DNA of 64,000 bases, from contig NC_065882.2 in NCBI RefSeq assembly GCF_932274485.2, forward strand, positions 30,708,890 to 30,772,889, in the 5' to 3' direction. This DNA is from Patella vulgata. Its lineage: Eukaryota > Mollusca > Gastropoda > Patellidae. The translations under genes and the position numbers were made by a program. The notes under the pieces were generated by a model, which was not told the DNA's origin, made no database searches, and saw nothing but the letters and a program-made list of their open reading frames with translations. How positions within the stretch are numbered: position 1 is the first letter of the stretch; each line of letters begins with the position of its first letter. Shown here one piece after another: positions 38,577-51,174 of this stretch.

Positions 38577-41500
38577 TTAAAATTTATAATAAAAACCTAT
38601 CTCTTTAAAAAAATTTAGCATTTCACAATATAACCCTAGTTGGGCAAACAAGTGATATAATGACTGGCAACGGTAATATCGTGATCTTATATGTTTGAGA
38701 TGCTTGCACTCAATCAAAATGTGCTTAACTGTCAAAGGAACATGACAGATCACATTCTGGTTGAGGCTCTCGCTTTAATATGAAAATGTGAGTTAAAAAA
38801 GAATGACCAATACGAGAGCGACACAAAACAACTTCATCCCTCCTGTTGGTTCTATAGGAGCTTGGCCAATCTCCTAAGAGAGACTTAATGTGATGAAGTT
38901 TATTTGTGCCTGCAAGATCCCAAGACCGTTGCCAGCGGTCAAAGATAAAATGATTTATACATGATTTAAAATCTTTATATGGTATTAAAAAGGGTGATTG
39001 GGGAAGATCTAAAGCAGCTTTGGCAGCAAAATCTGCTTGATCATTCCCCCTTATATCAACGTGACTGGGGAGCCAGCAAAAGACGACGTCTTTGCTGCTC
39101 AATTCGTAAGATAGTAGCAGACGATAAACATCTGCTACTAATGGGTGTTCAAGCTGTTTATTGTTAATTGCTTGAAGCGAGGACAGAGAATCAGTAAAGA
39201 TGATATGCTTTAAAGATGAGTATAATTGTATGAACTCCAAGGCCTGAAGAATGGCCTGGAGCTCAGCTGTAAATATATTGAAGCAGCAGGTGGAAGACAC
39301 ACAGAGATGGTCTCAGATGGTGTCACGGTAGCCGAAGCTACCCGGTCGCCATCTTTAGAACCATCTGTGTAAATAGGAGCATAATCACCATACTTAGACC
39401 TTAACTCTTTAAAGAGAGATTGGAACACCGTAGAGCTAGTATCTAGCTATGTTGAGTAAGATCGAAATCGATCTTTGGGGGAGATATAGCCCACGGTGGA
39501 GTCCTAAAGACAGGGGTATTCGCAATATTGTCAAGGCCGATACCAGCCTCAGACAAAAGGGGTTGTATGCGAATACCGAATGATGGAATAACATTAGTCT
39601 TCACCAGATATAAATGTTCATAAAGAGGTCTAAATATGGTGTTAAATGAAATGTGATTCGGAAGTGATGCTATTTCCGTAGCATACTGCAGGGCCAGTTT
39701 ATCACGTCTGTTGTGCAGTGAGGGCTCATGCACCTCGACGTATAAACTGTCCACTGGAGACGTACGAAATGCTCCTAAACTGATTCTAAGTCCCTAGTTG
39801 TGTATGGTGTCGAGCTCTTTGAGATAAGACTCGCGGGCAGACCCATACACAATACACCCATAATCGAGTTTAGATCTTATTAAAGCTCGATATAATCTGA
39901 GCAAGACCTTACGGTCTGCTCCCATGGTCAGTATTTGATAGGACTCTCAATATGTTGAGGGCTTTCAGACATTTCTTTTTTAGGTTTTTAATGTGGGGGA
40001 TAAATGATAATTTCTTATCAAATATCAGCCCCAGAAATTTGGTTTCATCCACAACTGGAAGGCGATTGCCATCCAAATAAAGTTCTGGATCTGGATGCAA
40101 ACCTCGTTTCTGACAGAAATGCATGCAGACAGTCTTGGATTTCGAAAAACGAAATCCATTTTCGGTTGCCCATTGTTGAAGTGAATTCAAACAAAGCTGC
40201 AACTTACGTTCGATTATCCGCTTGTCTGTAGAACCATAGCACATCTGAAAGTCATCAACATAAAGAGCGCCGTTGGTACCTGGTTTAAGGCACGCTGGGA
40301 TAGTATTAATTTTTATTGCAAACAATGGTGGAGATAAAATACTTCCCTGTGGAACCCCCATTTCCTCAGGAAATGGGTCAGAGAATATTGATCCCAGTCG
40401 TACCTTAAATGACCTATCTTCCAGGAAATTTTTAATGAAGATAGGTAATCGCCCCCTTAGGCCGAGGTTATGGAGTTCGCGCATGTTACCGTGTTTCCAC
40501 GTGGTATCATATGCTTTCTCCAGATCAAAAAATATTGCAACTAAATGTTGCTTCTGGATGAAAGCGTCCCTGACGAACGTTTCAAATAGAACGAGATGAT
40601 CAAGAGAGCTTCTTTGGGACCGAAATCCACATTGGAGGTCAGTAATGAGGTTGTTGGACTCAAGGTACCAAACAAGCCTTCGATTGATCAATCTCTCCAT
40701 GGTTTTGCAAATACAGCTAGTTAAAGCGATCGGAGGATAGTTGGTAGGATTCGTATGATCTTTACCCGGTTTAGGGATGGGAATTATTGTGACTTCATGC
40801 CACGAAGGGGGAAAATTCCCATTAACCCAAATCCGGTTAAAAAGATCCAATAAAATTAAGAGAGTGGAAAAAGGTAAATGTTTTAGAATTTGGTAGTGTA
40901 TTTCATCTGGACCAGTTGCAGTGTCCCGAGCTCGCTTTAGCGAATCCCGAAGCTCTGCAATAGAAAAAGTATCATTGTAGCATTCATCATTGCGGGACTT
41001 GAAATTAAGTCGCCTTTTCTCGTGCTGTTGTTTAATGCCTAGAAAGGCATTAGAGGAGAAATTGGATGATGAATTAAATGGAAATGTACTGGCCAGAGAA
41101 TTAGCAATATCAGGGAATGTTGTTAAGTTGGTATTATCAACATTTAGATGATTAACTGATAATGCACTACATTTACCTTTAATCCTACGAATCCTATCCC
41201 ATACCGATTTGGATGTTGTACGGGAATTGGTCCTAGAGACGTAACCTTGCCACAAAGACTTCTTTGCTTGACGTATGGTTCTACGGGCCTTCGCCCGGAC
41301 CATCTGGTATGCCGCAATATTCTCCATGGAAGGATGGTTCTTTAGTCGTCTTAGGATACGATCACGCTCTTTTAGAGCGGATTTGCAATCGTCATTATAC
41401 CATGGTTTATTGAAACGTTTTGGTTCAGTCGTGGTTTTTGGAATCGCCTGCTCAGCTACATCTTGAAGAATTGAAGTGAATAAGGCCATGGGCTTATCTG

Positions 41501-42256
41501 CATCTTCTAACTCCTTTGTATCAAAAGAGAAGAGACACAAAGATTCAAACAGAGCCCAATCAGCCGTATGCAACTTCCACCTCTGGGGTCTTTCGACCGG
41601 AGAGGGACCATTATTATCAATCAAGATAGGAAAGTGGTCACTACCACACAGATCTTCATTTACTCTCCATGTAAAATCCTGAAACAGGACCGGAGAGCAA
41701 ATGGTGAGATCTAGGGAAGAAAAAGAAGCTGTGGCAGGATGTAGATAAGTAGGCGAGTCATCATTTAATAAACACAAATTATTAATGTTAATGAAGTCCG
41801 CTATTTGTTTACCTCTGTTGTTATCATCTGGACTACCCCAGAGTGAATGATGACCATTGAAATCTCCCGTAATAGTATACGGGAGGGGAAGTTGTGCAAC
41901 AAGGTCATCAAGATCTCTGGGATTAAGATGTAAACTTGGTGGAAGATATACAGAGCAAAGTGTTATAGGAATATGCAACGTCACCCTAACTGCAACTGCC
42001 TGTAAAGGCGAGTTGAGGGTGACTTGGCTCTGAGGGATATCAGAGGGATAATAGAAACACCCCCATGAGCTCTACCATCACCAACTGAGTGATGATGGTA
42101 ACCAACAAAATGTCTAAAGGACAAAGTGTCAGAATTCCTCAAAAAAGTTTCCTGTAGACAAATAGCTAAAGGATTGTACTTTTGAATTAAAAGTTGAACT
42201 TCATTAAAATTTGGTTTTAAACCACGACAATTCCATTGAATAATGGAAATTGGCAT
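38577..42256 (-). pseudogene. LINE ORF2: endonuclease, reverse transcriptase, RNase H
   Basis: Replicates the element by nicking target DNA and reverse transcribing its RNA there. It starts MPISIIQWNCRGLKPNFNEV at 42256, two bases after the ORF1 stop. Order: apurinic-type endonuclease (QETFL, then GDFNGHHSLWG and SDHFPI), reverse transcriptase (GPDEIHYQILKHLP, FFDLEKAYD, GVPQGSILSP, active site YVDDF), then RNase H (YTDGSKDG, FTAELQAILQAL, FTDSLSSLQAI, WLPSHVDIRGNDQAD) and a C-terminal cysteine motif (ECDL.., HILIECKHL) to a stop near 38577. Several breaks: frame changes near 41983, 39900, 39430, 39300 and 38735, and a stop in place of Gln near 39797. The catalytic motifs are kept, so it died recently or the breaks partly reflect sequence error. 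Confidence 0.88.
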
Positions 42257-42258
42257 TG

Positions 42259-43565
42259 TCAGGGAAATTTAATTCTTGGCGGCTTACTGAGTGGGTCCAC
42301 ATGGACATCCACTACAGTTATGCCGTCCATCAGATCATCCCCATATTTATTGAAGAGAGTGATAGGGTTGTTTGAACCCTTTTTATCCTTCTCTCGAAAT
42401 TTTCCTAAATTTTGATGTTTCTTGGAATGGACTGTATTCTCCTTTGCAGATGGAGTACTCTTAAACTGTACCACTGACCCAGTTGAACTAGGATCAGCAG
42501 TGACAGCTTTAGAGGAGCGCATAGGAGGAGCCCCCTTGCCATTTGGAATGGGAGTATTGGGAATAATCCCAATAACTCCAGATGGGGGCGAAGGAGATGT
42601 ACCCTCACCAAGAATGGTAACAGTGCTTTGAGTCGAGCACTCCCTCAATTGGGAAGAGCTCGAGACCCCTTTATTATGATCTGATGTAATATTTTTAGGC
42701 TTTTTAACTTGATTAGGCCAGGTTATGTCTGTCTGAACAGATACGGAGTTCGTAGATGCTTTAACTACACCCGCAAAAGATTTCCCTTGTGGTGTAACGG
42801 GAAAGAGTGTAGTAAGCTCTACTTGCTTCCTAGCATCAAAGTATGATATTTTTCGTTCAGACATAATCTGTTGAATTCGCTTCTCTTTCTGCCAAATGGG
42901 ACATTCGCGAGAATAAGCAAAGTGCTTACCCTTGCAGTTGACACAACAAAAATCCGCCTGGCAGGTAGCGCTCTCGTGGCCATCATGACCACATCAAGCG
43001 CAGGTGTCTTTACCTCTGCAGACGGTTTTGCTGTGACCAAACCTTTGGCATTTGTAGCAGCGAAGAGGATTTGAAATATACGATTCAACAGGTATGTTCA
43101 AATAACCTGCCTTGAGAGTCTTTGGAATGTCGGGATGATTGAAAGTAAGGATGTAGGTTCTTGTTGGAATCACATGTGCGACGCCTTGAGATGAAAGGTA
43201 TTCTACCATTTCATCCTCACTGCTGCCTTCAAGATCTCGACATCTAATTACACCTCTACTTGAATTAAGTGACCTTTGTAGTGACACTTTGATAGCAATG
43301 TCTGCCAAGGACGTTGACTGGAGTAGCATAGTAGCATGCTGCTCCTTGGCACATTCTATCAAAAGTGTTCACCGGCTAAGCCGGCAATACCTTTAGCTAT
43401 TAAAAATGGCGAAACTTTAGATAGGTCGGTAGAGGGACTCTCAATCAAGAGAAACCTCGGCCAAGCCTTTAGAACTTTTTTATTTGTATTAAATAAGTTT
43501 GAAACGTCCTCTGAATTAGGACGTTTCTGTTTATTGATTGGGGTGGGTGGGACTGGGGAATCCAT
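42259..43565 (-). pseudogene. LINE ORF1: nucleic-acid-binding protein with zinc knuckles
   Basis: Gag-like chaperone that binds the element RNA. It starts MDSPVPPTPINKQKRP at 43565. A middle domain with SLNSSRGVIRCRDLEG and THVIPTRTYILTF-like RNA-binding character precedes three CCHC-type knuckles (CYKCQRFGHSKTVC, CxxCGHDGHESATC, CCVNCKGKHFAYSREC), then a low-complexity tail ending SKPPRIKFP. Frame changes near 43362, 43010 and 42850 break it. The stop overlaps the ORF2 start region, as is usual in this group. Confidence 0.8.
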
Positions 43566-45062
43566 GGAATTATTTTTTCAAATTTCACCCCTCATTGTCC
43601 TCCAGGTTACTGCCCTGCCTACCAGGGGGAGGTCTAGCACGGATAACCAGCGCATGGCCTCAGGGCTCAATGAGGGGTATACTCAAGCCAGAAAGTAAAA
43701 ATACTACTCCAACCTGATTGACCCAAGCCGCCGCTCTGTAGAATGTACTAAGGACACAAAGGTAGACAATTGCTGAGTGAATAAACAACAGCGCATTGAA
43801 TTGGAAAAGGGTACATTCTACAGAGCTAAAAAACGACCACAGCCGATTGATCAGAGTGGGCCACTCTGACCCCCCGTCTAGGTGAACCATGGGCCAAAGT
43901 AATGTGTTGCAGAGAAAGGGCTCGCAAGCCACGGCAAACACATTGCCCTTTTACGGGGATCCTTTTAGTCTCCTTTTACGACACGCAGGACATACGAAGG
44001 GTATATTCTTATCACCCCCTACACACCAGGGGGGACAATCAAGTGAAACAAGGGCCATAACTCTAGACGTAATTAACGGAAATTGCTGAAATTCAATAGG
44101 CTTCTTCGTTTCAGTAATCTAAATAATTCAAATAAATTTCAGAAAGATCTGATCATAACTTTTGACGTTAGAGCGTTCACAAGGATCAATAAAGTGAAAC
44201 AAGGGCCATAACTCTAGACATAATAAACGGAAATTGCTGACATTCAATAGGCTTCTTCGTTTCAGTAATCTAAATAATGCATATAAATTTCAGAAAGATC
44301 GGATGATAACTTTTGGCGTAAGAGCGTTCACAAGGTTCAATAAAGTGAAACAAGGGATATAACTCTAGACATAATAAACAGAAATTATTGAAATTAAATA
44401 GGCTTCTTCATCTCACTAATGTAAACAACATATATCAATTTTAAAACAATTGGATGATAACTTTTGGCGTTAGAGCGTTCACAAGAAATTGTAGACGATG
44501 GACGGACGGATGGATGGACGGACGGGGGCGACGGCAATATACGTCCACATTTCAATGTGGGCGTATAAAAAGCCTTGATCTGTCTGTATACTCATTTGAA
44601 TTGGTGTTTTCAATTACATTTTAAAATATATGCCAAAATAATATAATAATGTTGGCTTGATACAGACGCAGCCATTACACTTCGTACAGACAGTTTGTAA
44701 GATGGTGTTGGGGATACCTTGGGAAAAAAGTTCTGTGTGGCACTACCTTCCTGTGTTGTGACAAAAATTAGAGAAACATTTCCATCCCATGATTATAAAG
44801 GATTTATACAAATAAAAAACTAATTCTGAATTTTTAAAATTATTTATTTGGAAATCGTGATGTTTTTAACTTCACAGCGTCTCAAAGGAATTGCAGTTCT
44901 GTTTTGATTGTCACACTTTTCTTGAATGAGGCTTTTAACATACTCTGAAAGAATACAAGACCAGTGGGTTTTTTTTCAAAAAGTAAAATCCAAACCATAA
45001 TGCAAACAACAAATTCAAAATTGTTCCATTCAAAGTAACCATCTTCAATAGCCAAGTTAGAG

Positions 45063-45110
45063 CAGAACACTAGGACGTTAAACCCCATTTCATTTTATTG
45101 AAAGTAAAAA
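45063..45110 (+). repeat. SINE or LINE tail fragment
   Basis: GGACGTTAAACCCCATTTCATTTTATT, the same 3' tail as the SINEs, in plus orientation without a head. Confidence 0.5.
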
Positions 45111-46595
45111 TCATTATTCTTCTTAATTTTCAGCAAATTACATAATAGGTGACTATATTCCAATAATGCATACTATAAGATGTTGGCTCTTTGCACTCCC
45201 TAACTATATAATCTCCTTTTTTATATTTTGGATAGATTACATCAAATTTTGGTCTACCATCTTTGGTAACAGCTTGATTCCGTGTACTATTTTCGTAGTA
45301 ATGGAGTGCAGCAATTAAAAGTCTAAAACAAAGAATAAGAAACTGTTAAATTAGAACTGGGAATTATTGCCATGAACATTAAATTTCTAAGACATTTATA
45401 GAATCATATTTTTAAGAGCTCTAATTGATATTTAACGGTACATTGAAACAACTTTTAAAAAAATCAAAAAAAATATGGGAATCCATCCCAACATATGTTC
45501 TTAAAATAACAATATTGGAGAATCACATTTTTAAGAGTTCTAATTAATATTCAACGGTACATTGATACAACTTTTAAAAAAAATTAAAATATAACCAGCA
45601 GACATCCCAGCTTGGATTCAATTCAATGCTCACACATATCTTTGACGGTATATTTTAGCATTAGTTACCTGCAATGCATTCCATGAAACGAAAATCCTAT
45701 CATTTTAGAGGCAAAATAAAACAACACTATGGTAGGCTTCTATGTTTGATGTTTACTTGATTTGTAGTTAGTAAATCTGTCAACTTCTCACAAGCTTTAG
45801 TACCTGTAATTAAATTATTCTTGTAACAAAGATCCAAATATGGAATTAGAAACCTGGGTAATATTAATGATCAAAGGTTGTCATGTAATATATTACCTTA
45901 GCAGAACACAGTTTTATGGGAAACAATCACTGGTTTATAATATAGCACCACATTTCAACAAGTGTCCCCAATATTACTAAATGCCACTTAAACATAAATA
46001 TATTATTAGTATTATTACCTGGTTTTAGCCATTTTCTTTTTAATCCATCTTCATGACAACATTTTGGAAAAAATTCACTATGTCCCTCGTGTACATTTTG
46101 AACATGGTTACAGACTGACTCCCACTTTGCCCACATAACATTCCCATCTCCATCTTCAGTGGAGCCAGCCGACCAATAGAGGTGGTTTATGATGCTTTTT
46201 GTCCACAAACCCACATCTTCACATTCTTTTTCTTTTGACAATGATGCCATTTTTTTTCTTTAGACCTATTGAATATAAAAAATGCTGAATGTAAACAATG
46301 GCCTTAACAAGGCATAGAAAGATGGTACTTTAAAAATGACTGGTTCATGTCTCACAAATGTCTCTAGATCTCAGCTGAGTATTTATTCAAACTTTGCAGT
46401 CCTACAAGAGCATTTTTTTTTTGTCAATAACATCCAGAGTATTGCAAGGAGATATATGTTATAGATAAGCATATTCTTCACATTATATAAAGATGATTAC
46501 GGCATAAAGTAAGTTTGAATTGTGGCTAAATTCCATGTTGAGAGGTGCAGTGTTCTATCTTTAAAAATACCTCAACCTACTTTTTGCAAACTTTA

Positions 46596-47624
46596 AAGAT
46601 AGGTTGCCAGGAAACGAAACATACACCCACAGCAGCTAAATCGTCCGGGCAGTCAACAAGAGTTGTTGCATATTTTTACTTTTTTTTCGGTAATGAAACA
46701 TTTATAATACACTAAAATCTGATTAAGAGCAATAACTGAGAAAACCATTAGAATTTGTTTGGTTTTTATAAAGTTCTACCCCATGCTAACGTTTTGTATA
46801 CAAAACTTTTAATATCATGGATTTAGCTGTTCCAAGTCATAAAAATTCATTGAAAATCAATATACTTGTTCCTCTCAAGATCTTAAACTCTGTGTATCAA
46901 TCTGAAGTCAATCGGATGATAACTTTAGCCTTTAGAGCGTCACAAGATTTTGCAAAGTGATCAAGGGCCATAACTTTGGCAGTAATTATCGGAAATCGTT
47001 GAAAATCAATAGGATTCTTCGTCTCATGACATTAAACACTGTGTATAAATTTAAAGTCAATCGGATATTAACTTTGGCCTTTAGAGCGTCCACAAGATTT
47101 TTCAAAGTGATCAAGGGCCTTAACTCTGGCATTAATTATCGTAAATCGCTGAAAATCAATAGGCTTCTTCGTCTCATAACCTTAAACACTGTGTATAAAT
47201 CTAAAGTCAATCGGATATTAACTTTGGCCTCAAGAGCGTCCACAAGATTTTTCAAAGTGATCAAGGGCCATAACTCTGGCAGTAATTATCGGAAATTGCT
47301 AAAAGTCAATAGGCTTCTTCGTCTCATGACCTTAAACACTGTGTATAAATTTAAGATCAATCGGATATTAACGTTGACCTCTAGAGCGTCCACAAGATTT
47401 TTTGAAGTGATCAAGGGCCATAACTCTGGCAGTAATAATCGGAAATCGCTGAAAATCAATAGGCTTCTTCATCTCATGATCTTAAACACTGTGTATCAAT
47501 TTAAAGTCAATCGGATATTAACTTTAGCCTCTAGAGCGTCCACAAGCAATTGTGGACGACGGACCGCCAGGCAGACGGGGGCGACGACAATATACGACCA
47601 CATTTAAATGTGGGCGTATAAAAA
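46596..47624 (+). mobile_element. Type B pearl-like element in intron 6 of the DDE-like gene
   Basis: Both ends present. Core units repeat at exactly 150 bp (GTCTCAT at 47021, 47171 and 47321, ATCTCAT at 47471). The 3' hairpin CCACATTTAAATGTGG ends GTGGGCGTATAAAA at 47624, only 7 bp from the splice donor of exon 6 on the other strand. Confidence 0.85.
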
Positions 47625-49739
47625 TGATATTACCCTTGCTCACATGCCACACATCATAGAAATGAATTATGCCTTCTAAATTTTCTCTAACCCACTTTTG
47701 GATTTGTAGGTGCCTGTCTGATACAAATATTCCTATATTTATATTGTAGGTTTTCAGCCAGTCAACACAGCGGATAAGGCCTTCTTTCTCTATATGTACA
47801 CTGGATTTAACTTCATTACTCTAAAATATAGGGATATCAAAAACAGTATAACATAGTGATATCAAAAAATTCAAAATGGAAAATAAACTTGGTCATAATT
47901 ATCTTTATTCTGACTAAGGAATACATTAATTGATTTAGAATAACAGATGACCAAGATTACATCATAATACCATACTATTAAAACATATGCAGTGCACAAA
48001 AATAGTTTTTACCTGAATCAATTCTACAGTAATGATTTTGCTCTCATCTAGATCCATCATACAATAAGACCCATACTTTGCACAGTGTCCTGGTGTGTCG
48101 GCACGACCGTCACCTCCAACAACAATGGTACTACCTCGCTTTCTCTGAATATATGTGTCTTGAAAATCTTGCCAGTTCTCAGTCACAGCTGGGTACAAAT
48201 AAAACTTTTAATGCTCCATGTATGTTGAGATCGATGTGGTTGATGTTCATAAAATCAAAAAGTCGTAAAGACTGGGTAAGTAAAGATCCCGACAAGACAA
48301 GACATCATCAAATTAGCTGCTGGGATAGTACCAATGAAAGGCTGACTCGTCCAGTTATAAATATGTCCACAAAAATTGCACTCGCTAACCACTTTAACAA
48401 GTGTACCAAAAGTGGTAGTCACTCTGCTATTAGTAGATGAGGAATAACAAACATGACACACTTGGAAAAGTTGTAGTAAACTGGACTCGTTAATAATAAA
48501 CTTTCTTTGTGTAAAAGGATCTCCTGAATCTCCATTACTGAAAAAGACAGAACACTTCAGTATAACTAAGTCCTTGGTAGCTGAATTAAAATTATAACCA
48601 TGTTTGAACAGCTTACAACTAGAGAAAAAATGCAAATGCAACCATTACTTAGACTGGCTGGGTGAGAAACTTTGCTTATGGACTGTGAGTGATTGAATGG
48701 AAGTAATCATAAAATGAATTAGTGTATGAATAAATGAAAGGTTAAGCTACCTTAGACTACTAACATCTGATGATTCGTCTGTAGATTCAGGCTCATATTC
48801 GAACTCTGATTCATCCTCACTACATGTATTTGTATCACTGTTTGATCCATAGTCTCCAATATCAGAAAGGTCACCATATTTCGATTTGTTCCCTTCTTCT
48901 GTTAGACATTTATCTACATATGTATCGCCAACTTGCACACCAATACTTCTGCGGTATGGTTTAAAACTGTAATTGGTGCCTGTTAATAATTAAACAAATT
49001 TTGCAAATATGATTTAATTGTAATTTAAAAGTGTAACAGATTTAATAAGGAAATATCAAGAATATTTCACTTTTTACATAAATCACAAACACTTACACCA
49101 ATCTTGGTTACCAAATTATGACTATGCAATTTAGTTCTATAATAAAAGAGAAAAGTAAGCAACATACCTTTCTCCCTGCATTGTGGTGTAGCTTGAACTT
49201 TGACTGCCTTCAAGATATTCTACAAGATAAAGCATGTTGTCAAACTAAGGAATAATTCATTGTGTGTAATAGTAGGGCTTCTTGTTACAAAATCATGCTC
49301 AATTAAAACTCATGCAAAACCATTTGAAAAAGAGTATATGTAGTCATTCTCACAAGGTGAAGGTACTAAAAGGAAATTAATGTGAAGTATTTCATCGCTT
49401 ATTAGAAAATATCCTAATTATATGTATTTTTGAACAAAAATATACTTTTATGACCAAAACACTAATTTTAAGATATACTGACTCAAGAATTATGAAATGA
49501 TGATAAAGCATATTCCGATCTGCTAGTACAGTATATTTACCTCCTGTATTATTTGTATATTTTCTGAGCTTTCATATTCTATGGTCATTGATGATGCACT
49601 AGTGTCACACCATAAGCTTTCATCAACAGTCTCTTCGGACACACTTCGACTTGTACTCTTTGGTGAGCCTTCTTGTAAAATCTATAATTTAAAACAAAAA
49701 GAAATGAAATAGACAGTGATCTACTTTTATAAGATATAT

Positions 49740-51174
49740 AACCAGCGGCTGCCAGGCAGGATACGCCCACATTTTCGAGAGATGGATAGAGAACAAGCTA
49801 ACAAGAAAGTGATTTTTCCTACTATCAAGGGCCATAATTCAGGAAATTACAATTCAATATGCGGGAATATCGAAAGGAACTGAGATCTTTGTGTAAAAAA
49901 GTTACATTTCAAGTTTCAACAAAATCGGATAAAAATTGTGACCTCTATAGGGTCCACAACCTTGATATACCATATTTTTACGCTATTTGAGAACGAACGG
50001 CGGCCATTTTGTCTGTCAATTTTGGGCCGATTTTCACGAAATTCGAACTCAACTTTCCTTAGGGTGTAACGGTGATATAATACGTTTTTTTAAATCGGAT
50101 AAAAATTATGACCTCTATAAGGTCCACAAGCTAAACACGCGATTTTTCGTACAATCAGGGGTCATAATTCAGGAAGTTACGGTCCGATATGCGCGAAGAT
50201 CTTTGGGTTATAAACTTACATTTCAAGTTTCAAAAAAATCGGATAAAAATTGTGACCTCTATAGGGTCCACAACCTTGATATACCATATTTATACGCTAT
50301 TTGAGAACGAACAGCGGCCATTTTGTCTGTCAATTTTGGGCCGATTTTCAAGAAATTCGAACTCAACCTTCCTTAGGGTGTAACGGTGATATAATAATAC
50401 GGTTTTTCAAATCGGATAAAAATTGTGACCTCTATAGGGTCCACAAGCTAAAAACGTGATTTTTCGTACAATCAGGGGCTATAATTCAGGAAGTTATAGT
50501 TCGATATGCGCGAATATCGAAAGGAACCGAGATCTTTGGGTTATAAACTTACATTTCAATTTTCAACAAAATCAAATAAAAATTGTGACCTCTATAGGGT
50601 CCACAACCTTGATATACCATATTTTTACGCTATTTGAGAACGAACGGCGGCCATTTTGTCTGTCAATTTTGGGCCGATTTTCACGAAATTGGAACTCAAC
50701 CTTCCTTATGGTGTAACGGTGATAAAATAATACGGTTTTTTAAATCAGATAAAAATTATGACCTCTATAGGGTCCACAAGCTAAAAACGCGATTTTTCAT
50801 ACAATCAGGGGCCATAATTCAGGAAGTTACTGTCCGATATGCGCGAAGGTCGAAAGGAACCAAGATCTTTGGGTTATAAACTTACATTTCAAGTTTCAAA
50901 AAAATCGGATAAAAATTGTGACCTCTATAGGGTCCACAAGCTAAAAACGTGATTTTTTGTACAATCAGGGGCCATAATCCATGAAGTTTCGATCCGATAC
51001 ATGCCAATATCGAAAGCAGCCGAGATCTTTTGGGGATAAACCTATATTTCAAGTTTCGTCAAAATCGGATAAGAATTGTGACCTGTAGAGAGTCCACAAA
51101 CAATTGTGGACGGACATCCGGACGGACAGGGGCGACGGCATAATACGTCCACATGAAAATGTGGGCGTATAAAA
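49740..51174 (+). mobile_element. Type A pearl-like element in intron 1 of the DDE-like gene
   Basis: Complete: ACCAGCGGCTGCCAGGCAGG at the left, about eight half-units of 144-176 bp, CGGACGGACAGGGG and the hairpin at the right, ending GTGGGCGTATAAAA at 51174, 74 bp from the exon 1 donor. This is the cleanest A copy for a consensus. Confidence 0.85.

Larger units (their letters stand above)
38350..44035 (-). mobile_element. Near full-length LINE of the I/Nimb/Jockey group with RNase H
   Basis: 5.69 kb on minus with an exact 13-bp target duplication CAATCAAGTGAAA at 38337-38349 and 44036-44048. The 5' end is at about 44035 (CCCCCCTGGTGTGTAGG), followed by a ~470-bp 5' UTR, ORF1 with zinc knuckles, ORF2 with endonuclease, reverse transcriptase and RNase H, a ~230-bp 3' UTR and an (ATTTC)n tail. 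ORF2 carrying RNase H points to the I group rather than strict Jockey. The exact duplication means a fairly recent insertion despite several frame breaks. Confidence 0.9.
37566..44570 (+). mobile_element. Type B pearl-like element, split by a LINE
   Basis: 5' end AGATAGGGTGCCAGGCAAC at 37566, subtype C core units (~149 bp, AATAATGCATATAAATTTC and GTGAAACAAGGGCCATAA) at 37800-38349 and 44036-44460, and 3' end with GACGGACGGATGGATGGACG and a hairpin ending GTGGGCGTATAAAA at 44570. It is interrupted by the LINE at 38350-44035. It lies in intron 2 of the ballast gene, 36-40 bp after the exon 2 donor. Confidence 0.8.
35741..44823 (+). pseudogene. P2X7-type ballast (P2RX7_C) domain gene, three exons, probably decayed
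   Basis: Zinc-binding cysteine domain like the intracellular end of P2X7 receptors; many invertebrates have it as free-standing small proteins of unknown role. No channel part is present. Exon 1 is 35741 or 35768 to 35952 (DSISDSDRD.., YQFEPYVSDEE, ..LISTNW). Exon 2 is 37329 to 37525 or 37529 (CSCSSCTIMPT, ESICC, HTEFHTVCLNAFVLETEY, QYRRKQ). Exon 3 is 44666 or 44672 to 44823 (YRQFVRWCWGYLG, then VALPSCVVTKIRETFPSHDY, stop TAA). The W of NWCSC is split across intron 1 exactly as expected (AACTG|gt .. ag|GTGTTC). Exon 1 has an in-frame TGA just before RLISTNW, and exon 3 has a one-base shift in the run GGGAAAAAAG. Both may be decay; the second could be an assembly error in a homopolymer. Intron 1 holds a hAT element; intron 2 holds a type B element and a LINE. 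Confidence 0.75.

Noticed and set aside
40004-41682. Plus-strand frames within the LINE
   Set aside because: Shadows of ORF2 on the opposite strand.
46957-47607. 216-codon open frame on plus
   Set aside because: The type B monomer is exactly 150 bp (divisible by three), so a stop-free monomer stays open across copies. The translation repeats the same ~50 residues and has no other coding sign.
49987-50879. Open frames in type A cores (also 7271-8474, 10970-11314, 23141-23428)
   Set aside because: They translate the repeat unit and recur with every copy.
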